Made by a program: the position numbers and the translations under genes
From: Magicicada septendecula
Taxonomy: Eukaryota > Arthropoda > Insecta > Hemiptera > Cicadidae
Assembly: GCA_034769895.1 (NCBI GenBank)
Contig: CM068373.1
Span: 435,655,080 to 435,719,079, forward strand
Length of the DNA stretch: 64,000 bases
Direction of reading: 5' to 3'
Part shown: positions 1 to 14,000 of the stretch, in pieces
How the letters are laid out: each line of letters begins with the position of its first letter
Position numbering within the stretch: position 1 is the stretch's first letter
Notes under the pieces: generated by a model
What the model was told of the DNA's origin: nothing
What the model saw: only the letters and a program-made list of their open reading frames with translations
The model's database searches: none

Positions 1-3000
1 TCCTTCTTGGAAACCCACACTATTGCTGCGAATGTCATACCGAGTTTTCATTTTATCACTGGCAATCTTGAGCCGTCCTCTTACCAAGCGATTCATTTCT
101 CGCAGTTGGTTTTCTAATTGCGAGGAATAGTTCTTTGGCTCTTGGGACTGAGTCTCAGGTGATCCAAACATCAAGTCCCCAGGAAGACGAATCTCCCGCC
201 CAAACACCAATTTTGCTGGAGTCATGCCGGTTGTGTCATGTACTGATGACCTATACGCCATAAGGAATAGTGGTATACGTTGGTCCCAGTCTGTTTGGTT
301 CTCGTCAACAACTTTCGAAAGATGTCCTGTTGAATCTCTCAACCATTCCGTCCGACTGAGGATGCAGAGGCGTTGTCCTGGTCTTTCGAATTCCGAGTAG
401 ACGGCATAATTCTTTAAACACTCCTGATTCGAAATTTCTCCCTTGATCCGTATGGATTTCCATAGGGGCTCCATAACGGCAACAGAAGTTGTGAACTAAC
501 TGCTTTGCCACAGTGGTAACCTCCTGATTTGGAATTGCGTATGCTTCCACCCACTTAGTAAAGTAGTCACCTACAACCATGATGTACCGGTTTCCATCGT
601 CAGTAACTGGGAATGGTCCAGCAATGTCTATGGCAATTCTCTCGAAAGGTTGTCCAACGTTATACTGTCTCATTTTTCCCCTGCTTCTGGTTTGTGGGCC
701 CTTGATTGCAGCACATATTTCACACGTCCGAACCCATTCCTCTACGTCGTGGCGAAGATGAAGCCAATAGAATCGCTTCCGTATTTTGTCAAGGGTTTTG
801 TTAACGCCAAGATGGCCTCCAGATGTTCCATCATGCATCTCCTTCAAAACAGACTGCACTTTACTTCGGGGAACTATCAACTGCATGACCACGTCTCGTC
901 CATCTGCACTTTCCCAAGCCCTTTTCAGCAATCCGTTTTCTAAGGTGAGAGATTCCCATTGTGCCCAGTAGCCCTTCAGCACTTCGGAACCATGGCAGAT
1001 ATCTTGCCAATCCGGGCGGCGACCTTCCTCTTTTGCTGTCAAGATCGGTCCAATGTCTTCATCAGTCATCTGTTCTTGTCGACAGTCTTGTGTTGTCCAG
1101 CCATCAGCCAGGAAATCTACAGTGATGGCTTGAACATGTTCGCTTGAGTTTTGTTCTTCCTTTCTGTGGCAATGTCGGCAGTCTTCCGGGCACGGTCTTC
1201 GTGATAAGCCATCTGCATTACCGTGCAGGCGCCCCCGCCGATGTTGTACCTTGAAGTTGTACTCTTGCAGACGTTCGAGCCACCTTGCCAACTGTCCTTC
1301 CGGATTTTTAAATCTCAAGAGCCATACAAGTGCAGCATGGTCGGTACGTAGTGAAAACTCTCTCCCATAGAGGTATTTATGGAAGTGCTCCAAAGCTCTG
1401 ACAATTGCCAACAACTCTCTTCTTGTAACACAATAATTTCTCTCTGGTTTAGAAAGCGTCTTGCTGTAATACGCTATTACTCGTTCTTCACCGTTCTGCA
1501 CTTGAGACAAAACTGCTCCTAGACCAGTATTGCTTGCGTCTGTGTCTACGATGTACTTCCCTTCGGAAGCTGGAAAAGCGAGAATTGGCTGCGAACATAA
1601 TGCAATCTTCAACGTTCTAAATGCTTGTTCACACTCTCTTGACCATTGGAAGTTTCGTTTATTTTCCGTTAGCTCATGTAGTGGTTTAACAATAGTAGCG
1701 AAGCCTTTCACAAAACGTCGGTAATATGAGCATAACCCCAGGAAACTCCGAACTTCGTGTTTATTCTTCGGAACTGGCCAGTCTCTTACGGTGTATACTT
1801 TATTAGGATCCATGCTAACGCCCGCTGCCGAAACCAGATGGCCCAAATACTGTACTTCCTTCTGGAATAGAGAACACTTCTTCGGGCTCAGCTTCAGTTG
1901 TGCACCGTGAATTCTAGTTAGAACTTCCTTAAGGTTTTCCAAATGATCTTTGAAAGTCTTCCCGATCACTATGACATCGTCTAAGTAAACAAGGCAAGTT
2001 TTCCACGTCAGGCCTCGGAGTATCAGGCCCATCAATCTCTCAAATGTTGCCGGTGCATTACAGAGTCCAAATGGCATGACGTTAAATTGGAATAAGCCAC
2101 TTGGGGTCGAGAAAGCGGTCTTTTCCTTGTCTTCTTGATGAAGACCCACTTGCCAATATCCACTCTTCAGGTCCAATGTGGAAAACCACTGTGCTCCGGA
2201 CAACGTGTCGAGTGTATCGTCAACGCGAGGTAATGGATAGCAGTCTTTCTTTGTAACGTCATTTAACCTCCGGTAGTCTACGCAGAAACGCAATCCACCA
2301 TCCTTCTTCGCTACCAGCACTACAGGGGAAGACCAAGCACTTGACGAAGGTTCAATTACTCCCTCTGTCAACATGTCCTGTACTAACCGAGACATCTCCT
2401 CTTGTTTAGATAATGGAGGCCTTCGAGGAGGTTGGCGTATCGGTGTTGTGTCCCCGGTATTGATGCGATGTTGCACAAGAGAGGTTCTTCCCAGTGACTG
2501 TCCCCGAACTGCAAAACAATCTTTGAATTCGTGTAAAAACTGTCCGAGTTCTTTTACCTCACCACTTGAGAGGTCGTTAGAAGATCTGTTCAATAATTCT
2601 TGCAGTTCCTCTGGTAATTTAGAAGTATCCGAAGAACTGGGTCTTCGTTGCGTTATTCCGGCTACCCAGGCCACAGGAGTCAATTTGCCTAGGAGCGTAT
2701 TGCTTTGTAAAGTGATAGCTTGATCCAAAATATTCGCCACTCTAATAGGTACATTTCTGGTTTCGTCATGTTTTACTAAACTTCTGGCAATTAGTATGCC
2801 CGGTGTGCTGACTACCTGGGGTTCGAATATAGAGCACTGATTGCCCCTAGTATCTACCGCAGTTCTAACCATGATGATCTTTTCGGAGTTTGGCGGAACA
2901 GTTACGGCCACTTGGTTTATGACGTCCATCGATTTTTCTGCTGTCGTCATTGTTGATAGCATTACTTCTTCGCCTCCGATTCTCAAGACATTGTTTTTGA

Positions 3001-3358
3001 AGTCGACTATAAATCCGTATGCGTTCATAACGTCCACACCAAGAATTGCTTCATCCACAATGTCTGCAACAAGTACTTGATGATTAAACTCAAGTCTACC
3101 GAGGCGTAGGTGTATCTCCACTTTTCCATACACTTTTACAGGCCGTCCAGTAGCTGTTCGCAAGCTGCAAGAGCACCAGATTGGCTTGAGATCTTTCACC
3201 ACGTCGGGGCGCACAATAGAAACTGTTGCGCCTGTGTCAACTGTAATCGAGGTTGGCCTTTCTTGAACAAATCCGGTAACTACCAAGCTCCCGGTGTTTT
3301 TCTGAAGCGTAGAAATTGCGTATTCTCTAGGGGCTTCGTTCCTCCAGTTAGTCAGCAC
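1..3358 (-). pseudogene. pol: pol of gypsy copy 1 (runs off the left edge)
   Basis: Order of domains: aspartic protease (VDTGATVS), reverse transcriptase (LPRVDD, MPFGLCNAPATF, active-site YLDD), RNase H (DTDASNTGLG), integrase zinc finger (H..H..C..C around HLGVNKTLDK and CEIC) and integrase DDE core (AIDIAGP, HTDQGRNFES). This order with integrase last is diagnostic of Ty3/gypsy. Most of this copy is open; about one break is visible, and its C-terminal part is outside the window. Fossil, probably young. Confidence 0.93.
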
Positions 3359-3375
3359 ACGCCCCGTTGCACCGA

Positions 3376-4716
3376 CTATTGCTCGTTTCCCTGCTGCTGA
3401 ATTCTAACCCGACAATCTCGTTGTAGATGTCCAGGTTTCTCACATCGATAACACTTCGGTCTTCCATCCTTTCTTATTTTATTCCGTGGCGCCGACCGTC
3501 GAGTCTCTGTTCCTTGTTCTTCTTCCTCATCGTCTGTGCCGTCGCGATCTTTTAGCTCGCGCACTTTATGACTTGTCCAACCAGACGCTGATTTGGCGGC
3601 CTCAAATTGCAAAGCATGTACCAGGGCGTCCGCACTGTTCTGGTGTCTTGCCATTCGTAACACTTGCTGTAGTTCGTTATCTCGGACACCGGCAGTAAAT
3701 GTCTGCATCGCAAAACGCGTTCGAAAATCTTCTGGCGCTTCAGGATAGGCCAGTCTAATTAGTCTGTCGATACCTGCTTCAAACTCTTGAAGACTTTCCC
3801 CGGAATGTTGTCGCCTTGCTCTTAACTGGGTGCAGTACACACCTCGCAAATGTTTATCACCATACCGTAATTCCAGAGCTTTTTTCAACTCGGCATAGGT
3901 GTTCTGGCTGTCAGGTGGCACTTTCTGTAGTAGTTCTGCCGCGGGTCCTTTTAATGCAAGAACAAGTGAAACAGCCTTGTCTTTTTCTGTCCAATTATTT
4001 GCGCATGCAGCAGCTTCAAATTGGCGGAGGTACGTTGCCCAGTGAGTGCTTCCGTCAAAGGTTGGAGCTTTGACATGAACTGTCCCTACTGCAGGCAAAG
4101 TGACTTTCTCTGTTAACTTATTTTCTGTGTATCTTTCTGTCTTGATCACTGGTACAGTCTGTTCAGAAATTTGTTTTGGTTGAATCTTCATGCACTGTTC
4201 GACTTCACTTTTAATTTGTTCTCTTATGTTTGCCATTGAGTTTTCTACTGCAGATATTTTATTTGAAACAGATTCTTCTATAACAGATATTTTTGTTAGA
4301 CATCGATTCTTCAACAGTCAAGACAGATTTTTCTACTTCAGCTATTTTTAATGTCATTGATTCTTGTACCTCCGATATTTTAGTAACTTGTTTATTAAGC
4401 TCACCTCGTAGGATACCCAATTCTGCGGTACTGTGTTCTTGCAACTGTTTCTGCATAACTTCAAAGAGAGCTTCCGTTTTATCTGCTTCTTGCTTACGTT
4501 TCCTTCATCCTGTCGTTTTTCTGCTTCTTCTCTTTCTTGTCTTCGTTCTTCTTTTTGTCGTCTTTCTGTTTCTTCCGCCTCCTGTCTGCGTCTTTCCTCT
4601 GCTTCCAGCAGGAGGGTTTTCTGTCTCTCTTCCGCTTTCTCTGCATCCTGTCGTCGTCGTTCTTCTGTCTGCAACAACAGCGAATGGAAATTTTCCATCA
4701 TGTGACTGGCATCCAT
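3376..4716 (-). pseudogene. gag: gag of gypsy copy 1
   Basis: Starts with MDASHMMENF and a long Glu/Arg/Gln-rich coiled-coil stretch, followed by a capsid-like region (around THWATYLRQFEAAAC) and one CCHC zinc knuckle, CYRCEKPGHLQRDC, near the C terminus. It precedes pol as in other Metaviridae, which usually make Gag-Pol by frameshifting at the gag/pol border. This copy looks broken, with about one or two breaks. Virus-like fossil. Confidence 0.88.
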
Positions 4717-4788
4717 TGTTTTTCGATTAATTACGAATTACCTCGTCTTGTACAAAGTATCCACTGTTTCCACTGTTAACCGTTCTAT

Positions 4789-4804
4789 CCCACTTCTGAC
4801 ACCA
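4789..4804 (-). promoter_or_regulatory. tRNA-Leu-type primer binding site
   Basis: On the plus strand the 16 bases are cccacttctgacacca, the 3' end of a tRNA-Leu including its CCA. On the minus strand this is a primer site starting TGGTGTCAGAAGTGGG, one base from the LTR. The same site recurs beside the LTRs at 10429, 16052 and 26677. It fixes the orientation and the LTR edge. The tRNA assignment rests on remembered animal tRNA-Leu 3' ends. Confidence 0.85.
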
Positions 4805-4805
4805 C

Positions 4806-5386
4806 TGTTACGACGGTCTATGATCGTCGTAGGTACAGTGGAAACAAAATAAGTACAAGACACCAATTAAGTCACTAATCACGCCTTTAATTGTTATAGT
4901 AAAACAGTTCGTAATTAACAACACAGTGTCTACAACAAATCAAATGAAATTGTTCATACGCAATAAAATGTCCACTAATATTAAAACTCAACTGTATTAC
5001 AATTATACCGTCCGAATATAAACGCAACACTTCACTAATAACTACTTGAACGTACACCGTAATAACCCGAACCGCTCTGTAAAATATATCGCACTAATAC
5101 TCTCGAACCGCACAGTCAAAAATCTCGCATTGAACTGAAAACTAAGGCCGCGACGCGATGTATTTATAGTTACGTTCACACACCAGAAGCTTCCAAACTG
5201 CGTCTTATCTCTCGCGAACTACGTAAATTGCTACGGCCTTGACACAGTCCGAGCGCCCGAGCGGAGCCTGGCACAGTCGAGAAAATTCTCGCAAAATGCG
5301 TTTAGTAGCACGTACACCACACGCTTACGTCGAGATCTTTCTGGCGCATTCGATAAACGCGTAGATTGTTCTGTGCTGTCGTAGCA
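4806..5386 (-). repeat. LTR of the gypsy array (shared by copies 1 and 2)
   Basis: 581 bp, TG...CA ends on the plus strand with short inverted termini (TGTTACGAC / GTCGTAGCA). It is bounded on one side by a tRNA-Leu-type primer site and on the other by a purine tract. It serves as 5' LTR for the internal region to its left and 3' LTR for the one to its right. Confidence 0.93.
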
Positions 5387-5400
5387 CGGCCCCCTCCTTA
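5387..5400 (-). promoter_or_regulatory. Polypurine tract of the gypsy element
   Basis: On the minus strand the sequence next to the 3' LTR reads TTAAGGAGGGGGCCG, the expected plus-strand primer. The same tract recurs at about 11010 and 16633. Confidence 0.8.
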
Positions 5401-8400
5401 AGCCTGTTCGTCCCGAACTGGCAAAGCGTCTCTAAATTTGTATTTAGCCAGGCGATCTAGGTGGACGACCTTGAACTTTCGCTGTCCTTCCTGTTGAATC
5501 CGATAAACAACATCGTTAATCCTTTTTTTTACAGTGTAGGGTCCTTCCCAGTTAGACTGAAGCTTAGGCGAGCGACCACGACGGCGCTTTGGATTGAACA
5601 ACCAGACCTATCTCCTTCTTGGAAACCCACACTATTGCTGCGAATGTCATACCGAGTTTTCATTTTATCACTGGCAATCTTGAGCCGTCCTCTTACCAAG
5701 CGATTCATTTCTCGCAGTTGGTTTTCTAATTGCGAGGAATAGTTCTTTGGCTCTTGGGACTGAGTCTCAGGTGATCCAAACATCAAGTCCCCAGGAAGAC
5801 GAATCTCCCGCCCAAACACCAATTTTGCTGGAGTCATGCCGGTTGTGTCATGTACTGATGACCTATACGCCATAAGGAATAGTGGTATACGTTGGTCCCA
5901 GTCTGTTTGGTTCTCGTCAACAACTTTCGAAAGATGCTGCTCAAGTGTCCTGCTGAATCTCTCAACCATTCCGTCCGACTGAGGATGCAGAGGCGTTGTC
6001 CTGGTCTTTCGAATTCCGAGTAGACGGCATAATTCTTTAAACACTCCTGATTCGAAATTTCTCCCTTGATCCGTATGGATTTCCATAGGGGCTCCATAAC
6101 GGCAACAGAAGTTGTGAACTAACTGCTTTGCCACAGTGGTAACCTCCTGATTTGGAATTGCGTATGCTTCCACCCACTTAGTAAAGTAGTCACCTACAAC
6201 CATGATGTACCGGTTTCCATCGTCAGTAACTGGGAATGGTCCAGCAATGTCTATGGCAATTCTCTCGAAAGGTTGTCCAACGTTATACTGTCTCATTTTT
6301 CCCCTGCTTCTGGTTTGTGGGCCCTTGCTTGCAGCACATATTTCACACGTCCGAACCAATTCCTCTACGTCGTGGCGAAGATGAAGCCAATAGAATCGCT
6401 TCCGTATTTTGTCAAGGGTTTTGTTAACGCCAAGATGGCCTCCAGATGTTCCATCATGCATCTCCTTCAAAACAGACTGCACTTTACTTCGGGGAACTAT
6501 CAACTGCATGACCACGTCTCGTCCATCTGCACTTTCCCAAGCCCTTTTCAGCAATCCGTTTTCTAAGGTGAGAGATTCCCATTGTGCCCAGTAGCCCTTC
6601 AGCACTTCGGAACCATGGCAGATATCTTGCCAATCCGGGCGGCGACCTTCCTCTTTTGCTGTCAAGATCGGTCCAATGTCTTCATCAGTCATCTGTTCTT
6701 GTCGACAGTCTTGTGTTGTCCAGCCATCAGCCAGGAAATCTACAGTGATGGCTTGAACATGTTCGCTTGAGTTTTGTTCTTCCTTTCTGTGGCAATGTCG
6801 GCAGTCTTCCGGGCACGGTCTTCGTGATAAGCCATCTGCATTACCGTGCAGGCGCCCCCGCCGATGTTGTACCTTGAAGTTGTACTCTTGCAGACGTTCG
6901 AGCCACCTTGCCAACTGTCCTTCCGGATTTTTAAATCTCAAGAGCCATGCAAGTGCAGCATGGTCGGTACGTAGTGAAAACTCTCTCCCATAGAGGTATT
7001 TATGGAAGTGCTCCAAAGCTCTGACAATTGCCAACAACTCTCTTCTTGTAACACAATAATTTCTCTCTGGTTTAGTAAGCGTCTTGCTGTAATACGCTAT
7101 TACTCGTTCTTCACCGTTCTGCACTTGAGACAAAACTGCTCCTAGACCAGTATTGCTTGCGTCTGTGTCTACGATGTACTTCCCTTCGGAAGCTGGAAAA
7201 ACGAGAATTGGCTGCGAACATAATGCAATCTTCAACGTTCTAAATGCTTGTTCACACTCTCTCGACCATTGGAAGTTTCGTTTATTTTCCGTTAGCTCAT
7301 GTAGTGGTTTAACAATAGTAGCGAAGCCTTTCACAAAACGTCGGTAATATGAGCATAACCCCAGGAAACTCCGAACTTCGTGTTTATTCTTCGGAACTGG
7401 CCAGTCTCTTACGGTGTATACTTTATTAGGATCCATGCTAACGCCCGCTGCCGAAACCAGATGGCCCAAATACTGTACTTCCTTCTGGAATAGAGAACAC
7501 TTCTTCGGGCTCAGCTTCAGTTGTGCACCGTGAATTCTAGTTAGAAATTCCTTAAGGTTTTCCAAATGATCTTTGAAAGTCTTCCCGATCACTATGACAT
7601 CGTCTAAGTAAACAAGGCAAGTTTTCCACGTCAGGCCTCGGAGTATCAGGTCCATCAATCTCTCAAATGTTGCCGGTGCATTACAGAGTCCAAATGGCAT
7701 GACGTTAAATTGGAATAAGCCACTTGGGGTCGAGAAAGCGGTCTTTTCCTTGTCTTCTTGATGAAGACCCACTTGCTAATATCCACTCTTCAGGTCCAAT
7801 GTGGAAAACCACTGTGCTCCGGACAACGTGTCGAGTGTATCGTCAACGCGAGGTAATGGATAGCAGTCTTTCTTTGTAACGTCATTTAACCTCCGGTAGT
7901 CTACGCAGAAACGCAATCTACCATTCTTCTTCGCTACCAGCACTACAGGGGAAGACCAAGCACTTGACGAAGGTTCAATTACTCCCTCTGTCAACATGTG
8001 CTGTACTAACCGAGACATCTCCTCTTGTTTAGATAATGGAGGCCTTCGAGGAGGTTAGCGTATCGGTGTTGTGTCCCCGGTATTGATGCGATGTTGCACA
8101 AGAGAGGTTCTTCCCAGTGACTGTCCCCGAACTGCAAAACAATCTTTGAATTCGTGTAAAAACTGTCCGAGTTCTTTTACCTCACCACTTGAGAGGTCGT
8201 TAGAAGATCTGTTCAATAATTCTTGCAGTTCCTCTGGTAATTTAGAAGTATCCGAAGAACTGGGTCTTCGTTGCGTTATTCCGGCTACCCAGGCCACAGG
8301 AGTCAATTTGCCTAGGAGCGTATTGCTTTGTAAAGTGATAGCTTGATCCAAAATATTCGCCACTCTAATAGGTACATTTCTGGTTTCGTCAGGTTTTACT

Positions 8401-8981
8401 AAACTTCTGGCAATTAGTATGCCCGGTGTGCTGACTACCTGGGCTTCGAATATAGAGCACTGATTGCCCCTAGTATCTACCGCAGTTCTAACCATGATGA
8501 TCTTTTCGGAGTTTGGCGGAACAGTTACGGCTACTTGGTTTATGACGTCCATCAATTTTTCTGCTGTCGTCATTGTTGATAGTATTACCTCTTCGCCTCC
8601 GATTCTCAAGACATTGTTTTTGAAGTCGACTATAAATCCGTATGCGTTCATAACGTCCACACTAAGAATTGCTTCATCCACAATGTCTGCAACAAGTACT
8701 TGATGATTAAACTCAAGTCTACCGAGGCGTAGGTGTATCTCCACTTTTCCATACACTTTTACAGGCCGTCCAGTAGCTGTTCGCAAGCTGCAAGAGCACC
8801 AGATTGGCTTGAGATCTTTCACCACGTCGGGGCGCACAATAGAAACTGTTGCGCCTGTGTCAACTGTAATCGAGGTTGGCCTTTCTTGAACAAATCCGGT
8901 AACTACCAAGCTCCCGGTGTTTTTCTGAAGCGTAGAAATTGCGTATTCTCTAGGGGCTTCGTTCCTCCAGTTAGTCAGCAC
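5398..8981 (-). pseudogene. pol: pol of gypsy copy 2
   Basis: Protease, RT, RNase H and integrase in the order described for copy 1, plus the integrase C-terminal GPY/F-like segment (NWEGPYTVKKR) near 5530-5560. All catalytic signatures are still recognisable. Broken, with about three or four breaks. By eye its sequence is the same as copy 3, including its damage, so the two share a very recent ancestor. Confidence 0.93.
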
Positions 8982-8998
8982 ACGCCCCGTTGCACCGA

Positions 8999-10339
8999 CT
9001 ATTGCTCGTTTCCCTGCTGCTGAATTCTAACCCGACAATCTCGTTGTAGATGTCCAGGTTTCTCACATCGATAACACTTCGGTCTTCCATCCTTTCTTAT
9101 TTTATTCCGTGGCGCCGACCGTCGAGTCTCTGTTCCTTGTTCTTCTTCCTCATCGTCTGTGCCGTCGCGATCTTTTAGCTCGCGCACTTTATGACTTGTC
9201 CAACCAGACGCTGATTTGGCGGCCTCAAATTGCAAAGCATGTACCAGGGCGTCCGCACTGTTCTGGTGTCTTGCCATTCGTAACACTTGCTGTAGTTCGT
9301 TATCTCGGACACCGGCAGTAAATGTCTGCATCGCAAAACGCGTTCGAAAATCTTCTGGCGCTTCAGGATAGGCCAGTCTAATTAGTCTGTCGATACCTGC
9401 TTCAAACTCTTGAAGACTTTCCCCGGAATGTTGTCGCCTTGCTCTTAACTGGGTGCAGTACACACCTCGCAAATGTTTATCACCATACCGTAATTCCAGA
9501 GCTTTTTTCAACTCGGCATAGGTGTTCTGGCTGTCAGGTGGCACTTTCTGTAGTAGTTCTGCCGCGGGTCCTTTTAATGCAAGAACAAGTGAAACAGCCT
9601 TGTCTTTTTCTGTCCAATTATTTGCGCATGCAGCAGCTTCAAATTGGCGGAGGTACGTTGCCCAGTGAGTGCTTCCGTCAAAGGTTGGAGCTTTGACATG
9701 AACTGTCCCTACTGCAGGCAAAGTGACTTTCTCTGTTAACTTATTTTCTGTGTATCTTTCTGTCTTGATCACTGGTACAGTCTGTTCAGAAATTTGTTTT
9801 GGTTGAATCTTCATGCACTGTTCGACTTCACTTTTAATTTGTTCTCTTATGTTTGCCATTGAGTTTTCTACTGCAGATATTTTATTTGAAACAGATTCTT
9901 CTATAACAGATATTTTTGTTAGACATCGATTCTTCAACAGTCAAGACAGATTTTTCTACTTCAGCTATTTTTAATGTCATTGATTCTTGTACCTCCGATA
10001 TTTTAGTAACTTGTTTATTAAGCTCACCTCGTAGGATACCCAATTCTGCGGTACTGTGTTCTTGCAACTGTTTCTGCATAACTTCAAAGAGAGCTTCCGT
10101 TTTATCTGCTTCTTGCTTACGTTTTCTTCATCCTGTCGTTTTTCTGCTTCTTCTCTTTCTTGTCTTCGTTCTTCTTTTTGTCGTCTTTCTGTTTCTTCCG
10201 CCTCCTGTCTGCGTCTTTCCTCTGCTTCCAGCAGGAGGGTTTTCTGTCTCTCTTCCGCTTTCTCTGCATCCTGTCGTCGTCGTTCTTCTGTCTGCAACAA
10301 CAGCGAATGGAAATTTTCCATCATGTGACTGGCATCCAT
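8999..10339 (-). pseudogene. gag: gag of gypsy copy 2
   Basis: Same layout as gag of copy 1: coiled-coil N terminus, capsid-like middle, single CCHC knuckle at the C terminus. Broken, with about one or two breaks. Confidence 0.88.
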
Positions 10340-10428
10340 TGTTTTTCGATTAATTACGAATTACCTCGTCTTGTACAAAGTATCCACTGTTTCCACTGTT
10401 AACCGTTCTATCCCACTTCTGACACCAC

Positions 10429-11009
10429 TGTTACGACGGTCTATGATCGTCGTAGGTACAGTGGAAACAAAATAAGTACAAGACACCAATTAAGTCACTA
10501 ATCACGCCTTTAATTGTTATAGTAAAACAGTTCGTAATTAACAACACAGTGTCTACAACAAATCAAATGAAATTGTTCATACGCAATAAAATGTCCACTA
10601 ATATTAAAACTCAACTGTATTACAATTATACCGTCCGAATATAAACGCAACACTTCACTAATAACTACTTGAACGTACACCGTAATAACCCGAACCGCTC
10701 TGTAAAATATATCGCACTAATACTCTCGAACCGCACAGTCAAAAATCTCGCATTGAACTGAAAACTAAGGCCGCGACGCGATGTATTTATAGTTACGTTC
10801 ACACACCAGAAGCTTCCAAACTGCGTCTTATCTCTCGCGAACTACGTAAATTGCTACGGCCTTGACACAGTCCGAGCGCCCGAGCGGAGCCTGGCACAGT
10901 CGAGAAAATTCTCGCAAAATGCGTTTAGTAGCACGTACACCACACGCTTACGTCGAGATCTTTCTGGCGCATTCGATAAACGCGTAGATTGTTCTGTGCT
11001 GTCGTAGCA
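10429..11009 (-). repeat. LTR of the gypsy array (shared by copies 2 and 3)
   Basis: Same 581-bp sequence as at 4806-5386, exactly 5623 bp further on, with the same primer site and purine tract at its edges. Confidence 0.93.
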
Positions 11010-11020
11010 CGGCCCCCTCC

Positions 11021-14000
11021 TTAAGCCTGTTCGTCCCGAACTGGCAAAGCGTCTCTAAATTTGTATTTAGCCAGGCGATCTAGGTGGACGACCTTGAACT
11101 TTCGCTGTCCTTCCTGTTGAATCCGATAAACAACATCGTTAATCCTTTTTTTTACAGTGTAGGGTCCTTCCCAGTTAGACTGAAGCTTAGGCGAGCGACC
11201 ACGACGGCGCTTTGGATTGAACAACCAGACCTATCTCCTTCTTGGAAACCCACACTATTGCTGCGAATGTCATACCGAGTTTTCATTTTATCACTGGCAA
11301 TCTTGAGCCGTCCTCTTACCAAGCGATTCATTTCTCGCAGTTGGTTTTCTAATTGCGAGGAATAGTTCTTTGGCTCTTGGGACTGAGTCTCAGGTGATCC
11401 AAACATCAAGTCCCCAGGAAGACGAATCTCCCGCCCAAACACCAATTTTGCTGGAGTCATGCCGGTTGTGTCATGTACTGATGACCTATACGCCATAAGG
11501 AATAGTGGTATACGTTGGTCCCAGTCTGTTTGGTTCTCGTCAACAACTTTCGAAAGATGCTGCTCAAGTGTCCTGCTGAATCTCTCAACCATTCCGTCCG
11601 ACTGAGGATGCAGAGGCGTTGTCCTGGTCTTTCGAATTCCGAGTAGACGGCATAATTCTTTAAACACTCCTGATTCGAAATTTCTCCCTTGATCCGTATG
11701 GATTTCCATAGGGGCTCCATAACGGCAACAGAAGTTGTGAACTAACTGCTTTGCCACAGTGGTAACCTCCTGATTTGGAATTGCGTATGCTTCCACCCAC
11801 TTAGTAAAGTAGTCACCTACAACCATGATGTACCGGTTTCCATCGTCAGTAACTGGGAATGGTCCAGCAATGTCTATGGCAATTCTCTCGAAAGGTTGTC
11901 CAACGTTATACTGTCTCATTTTTCCCCTGCTTCTGGTTTGTGGGCCCTTGCTTGCAGCACATATTTCACACGTCCGAACCAATTCCTCTACGTCGTGGCG
12001 AAGATGAAGCCAATAGAATCGCTTCCGTATTTTGTCAAGGGTTTTGTTAACGCCAAGATGGCCTCCAGATGTTCCATCATGCATCTCCTTCAAAACAGAC
12101 TGCACTTTACTTCGGGGAACTATCAACTGCATGACCACGTCTCGTCCATCTGCACTTTCCCAAGCCCTTTTCAGCAATCCGTTTTCTAAGGTGAGAGATT
12201 CCCATTGTGCCCAGTAGCCCTTCAGCACTTCGGAACCATGGCAGATATCTTGCCAATCCGGGCGGCGACCTTCCTCTTTTGCTGTCAAGATCGGTCCAAT
12301 GTCTTCATCAGTCATCTGTTCTTGTCGACAGTCTTGTGTTGTCCAGCCATCAGCCAGGAAATCTACAGTGATGGCTTGAACATGTTCGCTTGAGTTTTGT
12401 TCTTCCTTTCTGTGGCAATGTCGGCAGTCTTCCGGGCACGGTCTTCGTGATAAGCCATCTGCATTACCGTGCAGGCGCCCCCGCCGATGTTGTACCTTGA
12501 AGTTGTACTCTTGCAGACGTTCGAGCCACCTTGCCAACTGTCCTTCCGGATTTTTAAATCTCAAGAGCCATGCAAGTGCAGCATGGTCGGTACGTAGTGA
12601 AAACTCTCTCCCATAGAGGTATTTATGGAAGTGCTCCAAAGCTCTGACAATTGCCAACAACTCTCTTCTTGTAACACAATAATTTCTCTCTGGTTTAGTA
12701 AGCGTCTTGCTGTAATACGCTATTACTCGTTCTTCACCGTTCTGCACTTGAGACAAAACTGCTCCTAGACCAGTATTGCTTGCGTCTGTGTCTACGATGT
12801 ACTTCCCTTCGGAAGCTGGAAAAACGAGAATTGGCTGCGAACATAATGCAATCTTCAACGTTCTAAATGCTTGTTCACACTCTCTCGACCATTGGAAGTT
12901 TCGTTTATTTTCCGTTAGCTCATGTAGTGGTTTAACAATAGTAGCGAAGCCTTTCACAAAACGTCGGTAATATGAGCATAACCCCAGGAAACTCCGAACT
13001 TCGTGTTTATTCTTCGGAACTGGCCAGTCTCTTACGGTGTATACTTTATTAGGATCCATGCTAACGCCCGCTGCCGAAACCAGATGGCCCAAATACTGTA
13101 CTTCCTTCTGGAATAGAGAACACTTCTTCGGGCTCAGCTTCAGTTGTGCACCGTGAATTCTAGTTAGAAATTCCTTAAGGTTTTCCAAATGATCTTTGAA
13201 AGTCTTCCCGATCACTATGACATCGTCTAAGTAAACAAGGCAAGTTTTCCACGTCAGGCCTCGGAGTATCAGGTCCATCAATCTCTCAAATGTTGCCGGT
13301 GCATTACAGAGTCCAAATGGCATGACGTTAAATTGGAATAAGCCACTTGGGGTCGAGAAAGCGGTCTTTTCCTTGTCTTCTTGATGAAGACCCACTTGCT
13401 AATATCCACTCTTCAGGTCCAATGTGGAAAACCACTGTGCTCCGGACAACGTGTCGAGTGTATCGTCAACGCGAGGTAATGGATAGCAGTCTTTCTTTGT
13501 AACGTCATTTAACCTCCGGTAGTCTACGCAGAAACGCAATCTACCATTCTTCTTCGCTACCAGCACTACAGGGGAAGACCAAGCACTTGACGAAGGTTCA
13601 ATTACTCCCTCTGTCAACATGTGCTGTACTAACCGAGACATCTCCTCTTGTTTAGATAATGGAGGCCTTCGAGGAGGTTAGCGTATCGGTGTTGTGTCCC
13701 CGGTATTGATGCGATGTTGCACAAGAGAGGTTCTTCCCAGTGACTGTCCCCGAACTGCAAAACAATCTTTGAATTCGTGTAAAAACTGTCCGAGTTCTTT
13801 TACCTCACCACTTGAGAGGTCGTTAGAAGATCTGTTCAATAATTCTTGCAGTTCCTCTGGTAATTTAGAAGTATCCGAAGAACTGGGTCTTCGTTGCGTT
13901 ATTCCGGCTACCCAGGCCACAGGAGTCAATTTGCCTAGGAGCGTATTGCTTTGTAAAGTGATAGCTTGATCCAAAATATTCGCCACTCTAATAGGTACAT

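Noticed and set aside
579-4730. Many plus-strand open frames across the gypsy copies
   Set aside because: They lie opposite gag/pol, repeat at the 5623-bp period and encode nothing recognisable; they are shadows of the minus-strand genes.
4789-4804. 3' end of a tRNA-Leu gene
   Set aside because: Only the last 16 bases including CCA are present, directly next to an LTR; it is a primer binding site.
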